Source: Streptomyces sp. WAC05374
GTDB taxonomy: Bacteria; Actinomycetota; Actinomycetes; Streptomycetales; Streptomycetaceae
DNA length: 64,000 nt
NCBI RefSeq assembly: GCF_004353505.1
Contig: NZ_SMNQ01000027.1
Coordinates: forward strand, 1 to 64,000
Direction: 5' to 3'
Positions 43,515-51,984 of the stretch are shown piece after piece (the stretch's first letter is position 1; each line of letters begins with the position of its first letter). The notes under the pieces were generated by a model that did no database searches, was not told the origin of the DNA, and worked only from the letters and a program-made list of their open reading frames with translations. The position numbers were made by a program, and so were the translations under genes.

Positions 43515-43992
43515 TCTGGACGTTCTCCTCATCCGGCACTGGGTACAGCGGCGTACGGACACTCCACCGCGTCCGCCCGGTCGGGGCGGAGCGATCGGGC
43601 CGGGATACAGAGCGATCGATCCTGTGTTCCCGTGGGCATGGTGGCCGGACGGGACACGCGGAAACTGCGGCGAAGTTCTCGGCAAGAGATTAGTCGGCGA
43701 CGCCACACGCACAGGAACGGGGCCGAGTTGAGGCCTCATCAGACAGTGATCAGTAATGCGGGCGCATCTATCGCTATGCGCCGGAATGATTCGTACACCA
43801 CTCCATGAATCCGGACACATGGACGGTGCCGAAGCGTTGCGTACCGGGCATGTGGGCGTTTCCGGCCATACGAAAAACGCCACGCTGAGTGACCAAGGTC
43901 ACTCCCGGAAGCCGTTGTCTGCGTAACGGAAAATGCACGCTCCGGTGCTGTGGGTTTTCCCCGCTATTCCACGGCGCACGCTAAGTGTGCGA
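43515..43992. other. 478-base gene-free stretch upstream of the binding-protein pair
   Basis: No convincing coding frame is seen. Base composition drops clearly from about 43680 to 43990. It holds an 8-base inverted repeat GAGTGACC-AA-GGTCACTC (43887-43904), GGCGCAT-N8-ATGCGCC (43761-43782), and TGATCAGTAA at 43747-43756, the right half of the palindrome at 62433. Short CGCAC/GTGCG arms by 43975-43991 may end the HAD transcript. Confidence 0.6.
43887..43904. promoter_or_regulatory. perfect inverted repeat, possible operator
   Basis: GAGTGACC and GGTCACTC, perfect 8-base arms with an AA centre, lie in the AT-richer part of the gene-free stretch, about 370 bases upstream of the binding-protein start. 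The binding protein is unknown. Confidence 0.4.
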
Positions 43993-44694
43993 TCAGTTCA
44001 TTGACGTGATCAATGTCCGCAGAAATCGCAGGTCGACCTCTTCGAGCGACCGTACGACCACGCGGCCGTCGGCGGGCGCGATGGGGGCGACGGACGGTAC
44101 GGCGACCACCCGGCAGCCCGCCGCCTCGGCGGCCGCGACACCGGTCGCGGTGTCCTCGACGACGGCGCATCTGCCCGGCTCGGCGCCGACCCCGCGCGCG
44201 GCCAGCAGGTACGGGTCCGGGTGCGGCTTCGTACGGGGCACCTCGTCGCCCGCCACGGTCAGCGTGAAGCGGTCGCGGCCGAGCGAGTGCAGGACGCGGT
44301 CGATGATGCGGCGGTGGGAGGCGGAGACCAGCGCGGTGGGCACGTTGTGCGCGGCGAGCTCGGCGAGCAGCCGCTCGGCGCCCGGCATGAGGGGGACGCC
44401 GCGGCCGATGCGGGCCTCGAAGCGGTCGTTGAGCAGCACGGTCAGCTCGGCGAGGGTGATGTCGGCGCCGGTGGCCTCGATGAGGTAGCCGGCGCTGCGG
44501 GTCATCGGCCCGCCGACCACGATGTCGCGCCACGACTCGTCGAGGGTGTGGCCCAGCTCGGCGAAGACCTCGACCTCCGCGTCCCACCAGAACCCCTCGG
44601 TGTCGACGAGGGTTCCGTCCATGTCGAGGAAGACGGCTTGCAGGGCGGAACCCCCGGCCGTGCGGGTCAGGGACGCGGGGACCGTACTGGTCAT
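43993..44694 (-). CDS. HAD-superfamily hydrolase (beta-phosphoglucomutase/phosphatase-like)
   Basis: A 233-residue HAD hydrolase. Motif I FLDMDGTLVDTEG at ~22-34, motif II SAS at ~124, Lys in KPHPDPYLLAA, and motif IV VEDTATGVAAAEAAG are all intact; the helical cap between motifs I and II places it in subfamily I. The likely activity is sugar-phosphate phosphatase or mutase, with unknown substrate. It lies downstream of metH, separated by a strongly structured 185-base spacer, and may be expressed from the same unit. Confidence 0.85.
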   Translation of the reverse strand: MTSTVPASLTRTAGGSALQAVFLDMDGTLVDTEGFWWDAEVEVFAELGHTLDESWRDIVVGGPMTRSAGYLIEATGADITLAELTVLLNDRFEARIGRGVPLMPGAERLLAELAAHNVPTALVSASHRRIIDRVLHSLGRDRFTLTVAGDEVPRTKPHPDPYLLAARGVGAEPGRCAVVEDTATGVAAAEAAGCRVVAVPSVAPIAPADGRVVVRSLEEVDLRFLRTLITSMN

Positions 44695-44722
44695 CCGGCA
44701 CACCTCCATAGAGGGACGAGAA

Positions 44723-44844
44723 GGCCGATCGCTCTCCCCGGTGGGAGCCCCTGGTGGGAGCCCCGGCTGGGACGTCCCTGGAGGGAGTCCCGCGGGACCC
44801 CCGGGTTCTCCGCCCGGGGTCCCCGCCTGGGAAAGCGACCGGCC
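44723..44844 (-). ncRNA. possible structured RNA between metH and the HAD gene
   Basis: On the minus strand a 16-base outer stem (44844-44829 with 44738-44723) pairs completely, two of the pairs being G-U; on the plus strand these would be A-C mismatches. Inside are hairpins with GGGACCCCGGG/CCCGGGGGTCCC and GGGACTCCC/GGGACGTCCC, and a tandem repeat of GGGGCTCCCACC. It may be a terminator complex after metH or a leader of the HAD gene. Confidence 0.4.
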
Positions 44845-44879
44845 TGCGCTGGACCGACCAGTGTACGTCCCGTCGCCGC

Positions 44880-47800
44880 TCAGCGCGCGTTGAAGTACTT
44901 GGCCTCGGGGTGGTGGATGACGATGGCGTCGGTGGACTGTTCGGGGTGGAGCTGGAACTCCTCGGAGAGGTGGACCCCGATCCGCTCCGGCCGGAGCAGC
45001 TCGGCGATCTTGGCACGGTCCTCCAGGTCCGGGCAGGCGCCGTACCCGAGCGAGAACCGCGCCCCGCGGTACTTCAGCGCGAACATGTCCTCCACGTCGG
45101 CCGGGTCCTCGGCCGCGAAGCCCAGCTCGGCGCGGACGCGGGCGTGCCAGTACTCGGCGAGGGCCTCGGCGAGCTGGACGGACAGGCCGTGGAGTTCGAG
45201 GTAGTCGCGGTAGGAGTCGGAGGCGAACAGCTCGGCGGTGGCCTCGCCGATGCGGGAGCCGACGGTGACGACCTGGAGGCCGACGACATCGGTCTCGCCG
45301 GACTCCTCGGGGCGGAAGAAGTCCGCCAGGCACAGCCGGCGGCCACGGCGCTGGCGCGGGAAGGTGAACCGCGTGCGCTCGTTGCCGCTCTCGTCGAGGA
45401 TGATCAGGTCGTCGCCCTTGGACACGCACGGGAAGTAGCCGTGAACGACGGCCGCCTCCAGCAGGTTCTGCGTGTGGAGCTGGTCCAGCCAGCCGCGCAG
45501 CCGGGGCCGCCCCTCGGTCTCGACGAGCTCCTCGTACGTCGGTCCGTCGCCGGTACGGGCCTGCTTCAGGCCCCACTGGCCCTTGAACAGCGCGCCTTCG
45601 TCGAGCCAGGAGGCGTACTCCTTGAGCTGGATGCCCTTGACGACCCGGGTGCCCCAGAAGGGCGGCGTGGGAACGGGGTTGTCGGTGGCCACGTCCGACC
45701 GGACGCCGTCCTCGGGGGCCTGCTCCTCGACCACGGCGCCGGCGGTCGGGCGCACCCTGCGCTGCTTGAGTTCGGGGAGGGTGGCGCCGGGGACGCCGCG
45801 CTTGACCGCGATGAGGGCGTCCATCAGGCGCAGGCCCTCGAACGCGTCGCGGGCGTAGCGCACTTCGCCCTGGTAGATCTCGTGCAGGTCCTGCTCGACA
45901 TACGCCCGGGTCAGGGCCGCGCCGCCGAGGATGACGGGGTAGTCGGCGGCCAGGCCGCGCTGGTTGAGCTCCTCCAGGTTCTCCTTCATGATCACGGTCG
46001 ACTTGACCAGGAGACCCGACATACCGATCACATCGGCCCTGTGCTCGTCCGCGGCTTCGAGGATCGCGGAGACGGGCTGCTTGATGCCGAGGTTGACGAC
46101 GTTGTAGCCGTTGTTGGACAGGATGATGTCGACGAGGTTCTTGCCGATGTCGTGGACGTCGCCCCGCACCGTGGCCAGGACGATGGTGCCCTTGCCCTCG
46201 TCGTCCGACTTCTCCATGTGCGGTTCGAGGTGGGCGACCGCCGTCTTCATCACCTCGGCCGACTGCAGCACGAACGGCAACTGCATCTGGCCGGAGCCGA
46301 ACAGCTCACCGACCACCTTCATGCCGTCCAGCAGCGTGTCGTTGACGATGTCGAGAGCCGGACGCGACTGGAGCGCCTCGTCCAGATCGGCCTCCAGGCC
46401 GTTGCGCTCACCGTCGATGATGCGCCGCTTCAGCCGCTCCTCCAGCGGCAGCGCCGCCAGCTCCTCCGCCTTGCCCGCCTTCAGCGACTTCGCGGTGGCA
46501 CCCTCGAACAGCGCCATGAGCTTCTGCAGCGGGTCGTAGCCCTCGGCGCGCCGGTCGTAGATCAGGTCGAGGGCGGTGTTCACCTGCTCCTCGTCGAACC
46601 GGGCGATCGGCAGGATCTTCGACGCGTGCACGATCGCCGAGTCCAGGCCCGCCTTCACGCACTCGTCCAGGAACACGGAGTTCAGCAGGATACGGGCGGC
46701 CGGATTCAGACCGAAGGAGATGTTCGACAGACCGAGAGTGGTCTGGACGTCGGGGTGGCGCCGCTTCAGCTCCCGGATCGCCTCGATGGTGGCGATACCG
46801 TCCTTGCGCGACTCCTCCTGACCCGTACAGATGGTGAAGGTCAGGGTGTCGATGAGGATGTCCGACTCGTGGATGCCCCAGTTGCCGGTCAGGTCGGCGA
46901 TCAGCCGCTCGGCGATCTCGACCTTCTTCTCCGGGGTACGGGCCTGGCCCTCCTCGTCGATGGTCAGCGCGATCAGCGCCGCACCGTGCTCCTTGGCCAG
47001 CGCGGTCACCTTGGCGAAGCGTGATTCGGGGCCGTCGCCGTCCTCGTAGTTGACCGAGTTGATCACCGCCCGGCCACCCAGCTTCTCCAGACCGGCCTGG
47101 AGCACGTCGACCTCGGTGGAGTCCAGCACGATCGGCAGCGTGGACGCGGTCGCGAACCGACCCGCCAGCTCCTCCATGTCCGCCACACCGTCACGGCCCA
47201 CATAGTCCACGCACAGGTCCAGCATGTGGGCGCCCTCGCGGATCTGGTCACGGGCCATCTCCACACAGTCGTCCCAGCGGCCCTCCAGCATCGCCTCACG
47301 GAACTTCTTCGACCCGTTCGCGTTCGTCCGCTCACCGATCGCCATGTACGAGGTGTCCTGCCGGAACGGCACCGTCTGATACAACGACGCCGCACCCGGC
47401 TCCGGGTGGGGCCGGCGCTCGGCCGGCGTGAGGCCGCTGACCCGCTCGACGACCTGGCGCAGGTGCTCAGGCGTCGTACCGCAACACCCGCCCACCAGCG
47501 ACAGCCCGTACTCGCGCACGAAGGCCTCCTGCGCGTCCGCCAGCTCCGGCGCCGTCAGCGGGTAGTGCGCGCCGTCCTTGCCCAGCACCGGCAGGCCCGC
47601 GTTCGGCATGCACGACAGCGGCACCCGCGAGTGGCGGGCCAGGTACCGCAGGTGCTCGCTCATCTCCGCCGGACCGGTCGCACAGTTCAGACCGATCATG
47701 TCGATGCCCAGCGGCTCCAACGCGGTGAGCGCCGCGCCGATCTCGGAGCCGAGCAGCATGGTGCCGGTGGTCTCGACGGTGACCGAACAGATCAGCGGCA

Positions 47801-48392
47801 GGTCGAGGCCGGCGATCTCCAGGGCGCGGCGGGCGCCGAGGATCGCGGCCTTGGTCTGGAGGAGGTCCTGGGTGGTCTCGACGAGGAGGGCGTCGGCGCC
47901 GCCGGCGATCAGGCCCTCCGCGTTCTGCTGGTAGGCGGCGCGGAGGGTGCCGTACGCCACGTGCCCCAGGGTGGGCAGCTTGGTGCCGGGGCCCATCGAG
48001 CCGAGCACCCAGCGCTGACGGCCGTCACCGGCGGTGAACCGGTCGGCGGTCTCGCGGGCGATCCGGGCGCCCGCCTCGGACAGCTCCAGGATGCGGTCGG
48101 AGATGTCGTACTCGCCGAGGGCGGAGAAGTTCGCGTTGAAGGTGTTGGTCCCCACGCAGTCGACGCCGGCGGAGAAGTACTCCTCATGGACCGTGCGGAC
48201 GATGTCGGGCCGGGAGACGTTGAGGATCTCGTTGCAGCCCTCCAGGCCCTCGAAGTCCTCGAGCGTGGGGTCCTGCGCCTGGAGCATCGTGCCCATGGCT
48301 CCGTCGGACACGACCACGCGGGAGGCGAGCGCCTCCCGTAGGGCGGCGGCTCGGGTCCTGCTGTCAGCGGAAGGGGTCGGCGACGAGGCCAT
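44880..48392 (-). CDS. metH: cobalamin-dependent methionine synthase MetH
   Basis: A 1170-residue four-module enzyme. The homocysteine/zinc domain covers ~1-330 (GAMGTMLQ; Cys ligands in GLNCATG and GGCCGTTPEH), the methyltetrahydrofolate barrel ~345-600 (GERTNANGSKKF), the cap and B12 domain ~610-860 with the His ligand in RGDVHDIGKN, and the SAM reactivation domain at the end (RGARFSLGYGACPDLEDR). It transfers methyl from folate to homocysteine. No cobalamin riboswitch was recognised upstream. Confidence 0.96.
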   Translation of the reverse strand: MASSPTPSADSRTRAAALREALASRVVVSDGAMGTMLQAQDPTLEDFEGLEGCNEILNVSRPDIVRTVHEEYFSAGVDCVGTNTFNANFSALGEYDISDRILELSEAGARIARETADRFTAGDGRQRWVLGSMGPGTKLPTLGHVAYGTLRAAYQQNAEGLIAGGADALLVETTQDLLQTKAAILGARRALEIAGLDLPLICSVTVETTGTMLLGSEIGAALTALEPLGIDMIGLNCATGPAEMSEHLRYLARHSRVPLSCMPNAGLPVLGKDGAHYPLTAPELADAQEAFVREYGLSLVGGCCGTTPEHLRQVVERVSGLTPAERRPHPEPGAASLYQTVPFRQDTSYMAIGERTNANGSKKFREAMLEGRWDDCVEMARDQIREGAHMLDLCVDYVGRDGVADMEELAGRFATASTLPIVLDSTEVDVLQAGLEKLGGRAVINSVNYEDGDGPESRFAKVTALAKEHGAALIALTIDEEGQARTPEKKVEIAERLIADLTGNWGIHESDILIDTLTFTICTGQEESRKDGIATIEAIRELKRRHPDVQTTLGLSNISFGLNPAARILLNSVFLDECVKAGLDSAIVHASKILPIARFDEEQVNTALDLIYDRRAEGYDPLQKLMALFEGATAKSLKAGKAEELAALPLEERLKRRIIDGERNGLEADLDEALQSRPALDIVNDTLLDGMKVVGELFGSGQMQLPFVLQSAEVMKTAVAHLEPHMEKSDDEGKGTIVLATVRGDVHDIGKNLVDIILSNNGYNVVNLGIKQPVSAILEAADEHRADVIGMSGLLVKSTVIMKENLEELNQRGLAADYPVILGGAALTRAYVEQDLHEIYQGEVRYARDAFEGLRLMDALIAVKRGVPGATLPELKQRRVRPTAGAVVEEQAPEDGVRSDVATDNPVPTPPFWGTRVVKGIQLKEYASWLDEGALFKGQWGLKQARTGDGPTYEELVETEGRPRLRGWLDQLHTQNLLEAAVVHGYFPCVSKGDDLIILDESGNERTRFTFPRQRRGRRLCLADFFRPEESGETDVVGLQVVTVGSRIGEATAELFASDSYRDYLELHGLSVQLAEALAEYWHARVRAELGFAAEDPADVEDMFALKYRGARFSLGYGACPDLEDRAKIAELLRPERIGVHLSEEFQLHPEQSTDAIVIHHPEAKYFNAR

Positions 48393-48589
48393 GGATGTGC
48401 TCCCTGGAGTGCGACGGCTGTCGGCTTTGCGTCTTCGGAGGAAGGCGCACCGGGCCAGAGTAACCGCGTACCCGCCGGGGTGGACATCTCGTTCCAGGGG
48501 GTGGACGGCATGCTGGGGGCCGCGACGTCCGTCCGCATGGGTACCGGGGGGTTCCCTCGATGTGGCTCAAGGTCGGCAACCACCGATAG

Positions 48590-48608
48590 TGTTCAGCATT
48601 GTCGAACA
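48590..48608. promoter_or_regulatory. GylR-type operator upstream of gylR
   Basis: TGTTCAGCATTGTCGAACA carries TGTTC and GAACA arms with a nine-base spacer. Its last 13 bases recur exactly before glpF. It sits 20 bases before the gylR start, fitting autoregulation. Confidence 0.6.
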
Positions 48609-48627
48609 GAGGGAGAAGGGCCAGGCG

Positions 48628-49395
48628 ATGCCGAAGAACATCCAGTCGCTGGAACGGGCGGCGGCGATGCTGCGTCTGCTGGCCGGCGGGGAGCGCCGCC
48701 TCGGGCTGTCGGACATCGCGTCCTCGCTGGACCTCGCCAAGGGCACCGCCCACGGCATCCTGCGCACCCTCCAGGCGGAGGGGTTCGTCGAGCAGGACGC
48801 GGCCTCGGGCCGCTACCAGCTCGGCGCGGAGCTGCTGCGCCTCGGCAACAGCTACCTGGACGTGCACGAGCTGCGGGCCCGCGCCCTGGTGTGGACGGAC
48901 GACCTGGCCCGGTCCAGCGGCGAGAGCGTCCACCTGGGGGTGCTGCACCAGCACGGCGTGCTCGTCGTCCACCACGTCTTCCGGCCCGACGACAGCCGTC
49001 AAGTGCTGGAGGTCGGCGCCATGCAGCCGCTGCACTCCACGGCGCTGGGCAAGGTGCTGTCCGCGTACGACCCGGTGGCCCACACCGAGGCCCTGGAGGT
49101 GGAGCGGGAGGCGTTCACGCCGCGCACCATCACGGACCTGGAGGACTTCGAGGCCGTGCTGGACCTGACCAGGGCGCGCGGCTGGGCGGCGGACGTGGAG
49201 GAGACCTGGGAGGGCGTGGCCTCGGTGGCCGCCCCCATCCACGACCGGCGCCGGATGCCCGTCGGCGCGGTGGCCATCACGGGCGCCGTGGAGCGGGTCT
49301 GCGGCGACGGCGGCGAGCTCCGCTCCCACCTGGTCGCGGCGGTGCGCGACTGCGCCCGCGCGGTCTCGCGGGACCTGGGCGCCGGGCGCTTCTGA
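48628..49395 (+). CDS. gylR: IclR-family glycerol regulator GylR
   Basis: A 255-residue IclR regulator. The N-terminal winged helix is at ~1-65 (SLERAAAMLRLLAGGERRLGL, then DIASSLDLAKGTAHGILRTL), and the GAF-like effector domain contains SGESVHLGVLHQHGVLVVHHV and LHSTALGKVL. The ATG at 48628 follows GGGAGAAGGG. In Streptomyces GylR represses the glycerol operon and itself; glycerol-3-phosphate relieves it. It stands 233 bases upstream of glpF, in the same direction, with a shared 13-base element in both promoters. Confidence 0.93.
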   Translation: MPKNIQSLERAAAMLRLLAGGERRLGLSDIASSLDLAKGTAHGILRTLQAEGFVEQDAASGRYQLGAELLRLGNSYLDVHELRARALVWTDDLARSSGESVHLGVLHQHGVLVVHHVFRPDDSRQVLEVGAMQPLHSTALGKVLSAYDPVAHTEALEVEREAFTPRTITDLEDFEAVLDLTRARGWAADVEETWEGVASVAAPIHDRRRMPVGAVAITGAVERVCGDGGELRSHLVAAVRDCARAVSRDLGAGRF

Positions 49396-49489
49396 CGCCC
49401 CGGGCGCACCATCGGTAACGAACGCATTTCGGCCAACAGAACTCTTGACGCCACGTTTACGAGGGGGCAAAACTGCCGTTCATCGGTCG

Positions 49490-49502
49490 GCATTGTCGAA
49501 CA
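49490..49502. promoter_or_regulatory. GylR-type half of operator upstream of glpF
   Basis: GCATTGTCGAACA is identical to 48596-48608. Together with GTTCATCGGTC just before it, it gives a GTTC...GAAC arrangement. A TAGAGT at 49521-49526 may be the -10 of the glp operon. Confidence 0.55.
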
Positions 49503-49628
49503 CCTACCGGCAATACGCGCTAGAGTGTGGCAACGCCAGGAGGCCGGTTATCGCCCTCACCGAGGGCACGGACCACCGGAGGGACCCGGGGTTCGCCTTC
49601 CCCTGGACGAAGGACAAAGGAGTCGCGG

Positions 49629-50420
49629 GTGTCCAGCTCCGACATCTTCATCGGCGAGATCATTGGTACCGCCGTACTCATCCTGCTCGGCGGTGGCGTG
49701 GTCGCCGCCGTCGTACTCAAGCGCTCGAAGGCGCAGAACGCCGGCTGGCTGGCCATCACCTTCGGGTGGGGCTTCGCGGTCCTGACCGCGGTGTACATGA
49801 CCGGCTCGCTCTCCGGCGCCCACCTCAACCCCGCCGTCACGGTCGGCATCGCGGTCAAGGACGGGGACTGGAAGAACGTCCCCGTCTACTTCGCGGGCCA
49901 GCTCCTCGGCGCCATGATCGGCGCGGCGCTGGTCTGGATCGCGTACTACGGCCAGTTCCACGCGCACCTGACCGACCGCGAGATCGTGGGAGACCCGGCC
50001 GAGAAGGCCATCGAGGGCCCGCACGACGAGGCCAAGAGCCACGCCGGCCCGGTCCTGGGCGTCTTCTCCACCGGCCCCGAGATCCGCAACGTCTGGCAGA
50101 ACCTCGCCACCGAGATCATCGGCACCGTGGTGCTCGTCCTCGCGGTCCTCACCCAGGGCCTCAACGACAGCGGCAAGGGCCTCGGCGTCCTGGGCGGACT
50201 GATGGTCGCCCTGGTCGTGGTCGGCATCGGTCTGTCGCTCGGTGGCCCGACCGGGTACGCCATCAACCCGGCCCGTGACCTCGGACCGCGCATCGTGCAC
50301 GCCCTGCTCCCGCTGCCGAACAAGGGCGGCTCCGACTGGGGCTACGCCTGGATTCCCGTCGCCGGACCGCTGATCGGCGGAGCCCTCGCCGCGGGTATCT
50401 ACAACATCGCGTTCGCCTGA
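49629..50420 (+). CDS. glpF: glycerol uptake facilitator GlpF
   Basis: A 263-residue aquaglyceroporin with six full helices and the two half-helix NPA signatures, HLNPAVTV at ~66-73 and AINPARDLG at ~214-222. It lets glycerol diffuse through the membrane. The GTG at 49629 follows AAAGGAG at good spacing. It is the first gene of glpF-glpK-glpD; glpK begins 31 bases later. A hydrophilic insertion of ~40 residues ([20 protein letters not shown]) lies between helices 3 and 4. Confidence 0.95.
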   Translation: MSSSDIFIGEIIGTAVLILLGGGVVAAVVLKRSKAQNAGWLAITFGWGFAVLTAVYMTGSLSGAHLNPAVTVGIAVKDGDWKNVPVYFAGQLLGAMIGAALVWIAYYGQFHAHLTDREIVGDPAEKAIEGPHDEAKSHAGPVLGVFSTGPEIRNVWQNLATEIIGTVVLVLAVLTQGLNDSGKGLGVLGGLMVALVVVGIGLSLGGPTGYAINPARDLGPRIVHALLPLPNKGGSDWGYAWIPVAGPLIGGALAAGIYNIAFA

Positions 50421-50451
50421 GCCGTCCTTCTCACCGACTTACGGAGCTACC

Positions 50452-51978
50452 GTGACCGACGCACACACCACCGGCCCCTTCATCGCCGCCATCGACCAGG
50501 GCACCACCTCCAGCCGCTGCATCGTCTTCGACCGCGACGGACGCATCGTCTCCGTCGACCAGAAGGAGCACGAGCAGATCTTCCCCAAGCCCGGCTGGGT
50601 CGAGCACAACGCGACCGAGATCTGGACCAACGTCCAGGAGGTCGTCGCCGGCGCCATCGAGAAGGCCGGCATCACCGCGGCCGACGTCAAGGCCATCGGC
50701 ATCACCAACCAGCGCGAGACCACGCTGCTGTGGGACAAGAACACCGGTGAGCCCGTCCACAACGCCATCGTCTGGCAGGACACCCGCACCGACGCCCTCT
50801 GCAAGGAGCTCGGCCGCAACGTCGGCCAGGACCGCTTCCGCCGCGAGACCGGCCTGCCGCTCGCGTCCTACTTCGCCGGTCCGAAGATCCGCTGGATGCT
50901 CGACAACGTCGAGGGCCTGCGCGAGCGCGCCGAGCGCGGCGAGATCCTCTTCGGCACCATGGACTCCTGGGTCATCTGGAACCTGACGGGCGGTGTCGAG
51001 GGCGGTCACCACGTCACCGACGTCACCAACGCCTCCCGCACCATGCTGATGAACCTGCACACCATGGAGTGGGACCAGAAGATCCTGGAGTCCATGGACG
51101 TCCCGGCGGCCGTGCTGCCGGAGATCCGCTCCTCCGCCGAGGTCTACGGCCACGTCAAGGGCGGCGTCCTGGACGGCGTCCCGGTCGCCTCGGCGCTCGG
51201 CGACCAGCAGGCGGCGCTGTTCGGCCAGACCTGCTTCGCCGAGGGCGAGGCCAAGTCGACGTACGGCACCGGCACCTTCCTGCTGCTGAACACCGGCGAG
51301 AAGATCATCAACTCGTACTCGGGTCTGATCACCACCGTCGGCTACAAGATCGGCGATCAGGCCCCGGTGTACGCGCTGGAGGGCTCCATCGCCGTCACCG
51401 GCTCGCTGGTGCAGTGGATGCGCGACCAGATGGGCCTGATCAACTCCGCCGCGGAGATCGAGACCCTCGCGTCGTCGGTCGACGACAACGGCGGCGCGTA
51501 CTTCGTACCGGCCTTCTCCGGCCTGTTCGCCCCGTACTGGCGCTCCGACGCCCGCGGTGTGATCGCCGGCCTCACCCGGTACGTCACCAAGGCGCACATC
51601 GCGCGCGCCGTGCTCGAGGCCACCGCCTGGCAGACCCGCGAGATCACCGACGCCATGACGAAGGACTCCGGCGTCGAACTGGCCGCGCTCAAGGTCGACG
51701 GCGGCATGACCTCCAACAACCTGCTGATGCAGACCCTCTCGGACTTCCTGGACGCACCCGTGGTGCGCCCGATGGTCGCCGAGACGACCTGCCTCGGCGC
51801 CGCCTACGCCGCCGGCCTGGCCGTCGGCTTCTGGCCCGACACCGACGCGCTGCGCGCCAACTGGCGCAGGGCCGCCGAGTGGACCCCCCGCATGGACGCT
51901 GACAAGCGTGACAGCGAGTACAAGAACTGGCTCAAGGCCGTCGAGCGGACCATGGGCTGGATCGAGGACGAGGAGTAA
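50452..51978 (+). CDS. glpK: glycerol kinase GlpK
   Basis: A 508-residue FGGY-family kinase. ATP/substrate motifs [13 protein letters not shown] at ~15-27, [29 protein letters not shown] and [14 protein letters not shown] are present. It phosphorylates glycerol to sn-glycerol-3-phosphate, the inducer of GylR. The GTG at 50452 has ACGGAG upstream. Stop and the glpD start are six bases apart. Confidence 0.96.
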   Translation: MTDAHTTGPFIAAIDQGTTSSRCIVFDRDGRIVSVDQKEHEQIFPKPGWVEHNATEIWTNVQEVVAGAIEKAGITAADVKAIGITNQRETTLLWDKNTGEPVHNAIVWQDTRTDALCKELGRNVGQDRFRRETGLPLASYFAGPKIRWMLDNVEGLRERAERGEILFGTMDSWVIWNLTGGVEGGHHVTDVTNASRTMLMNLHTMEWDQKILESMDVPAAVLPEIRSSAEVYGHVKGGVLDGVPVASALGDQQAALFGQTCFAEGEAKSTYGTGTFLLLNTGEKIINSYSGLITTVGYKIGDQAPVYALEGSIAVTGSLVQWMRDQMGLINSAAEIETLASSVDDNGGAYFVPAFSGLFAPYWRSDARGVIAGLTRYVTKAHIARAVLEATAWQTREITDAMTKDSGVELAALKVDGGMTSNNLLMQTLSDFLDAPVVRPMVAETTCLGAAYAAGLAVGFWPDTDALRANWRRAAEWTPRMDADKRDSEYKNWLKAVERTMGWIEDEE

Positions 51979-51984
51979 ATCGAC

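Noticed and set aside
40230-43808. A 1192-codon open frame on the plus strand across the two binding proteins
   Set aside because: Val/Gly/Leu/Asp-rich antisense shadow with no motif; both lipoproteins read clearly on the other strand.
44754-47024. A long plus-strand frame opposite metH
   Set aside because: Shadow of metH; no known domain.
48393-48600. Cobalamin, SAM or SAH riboswitch upstream of metH
   Set aside because: No B12-box or recognisable conserved core was found by eye; a covariance-model scan would decide.
49493-49526. TTGTCG/TAGAGT as a full sigma-HrdB promoter of glpF
   Set aside because: The 22-base spacing is too long; only the -10 candidate is kept.
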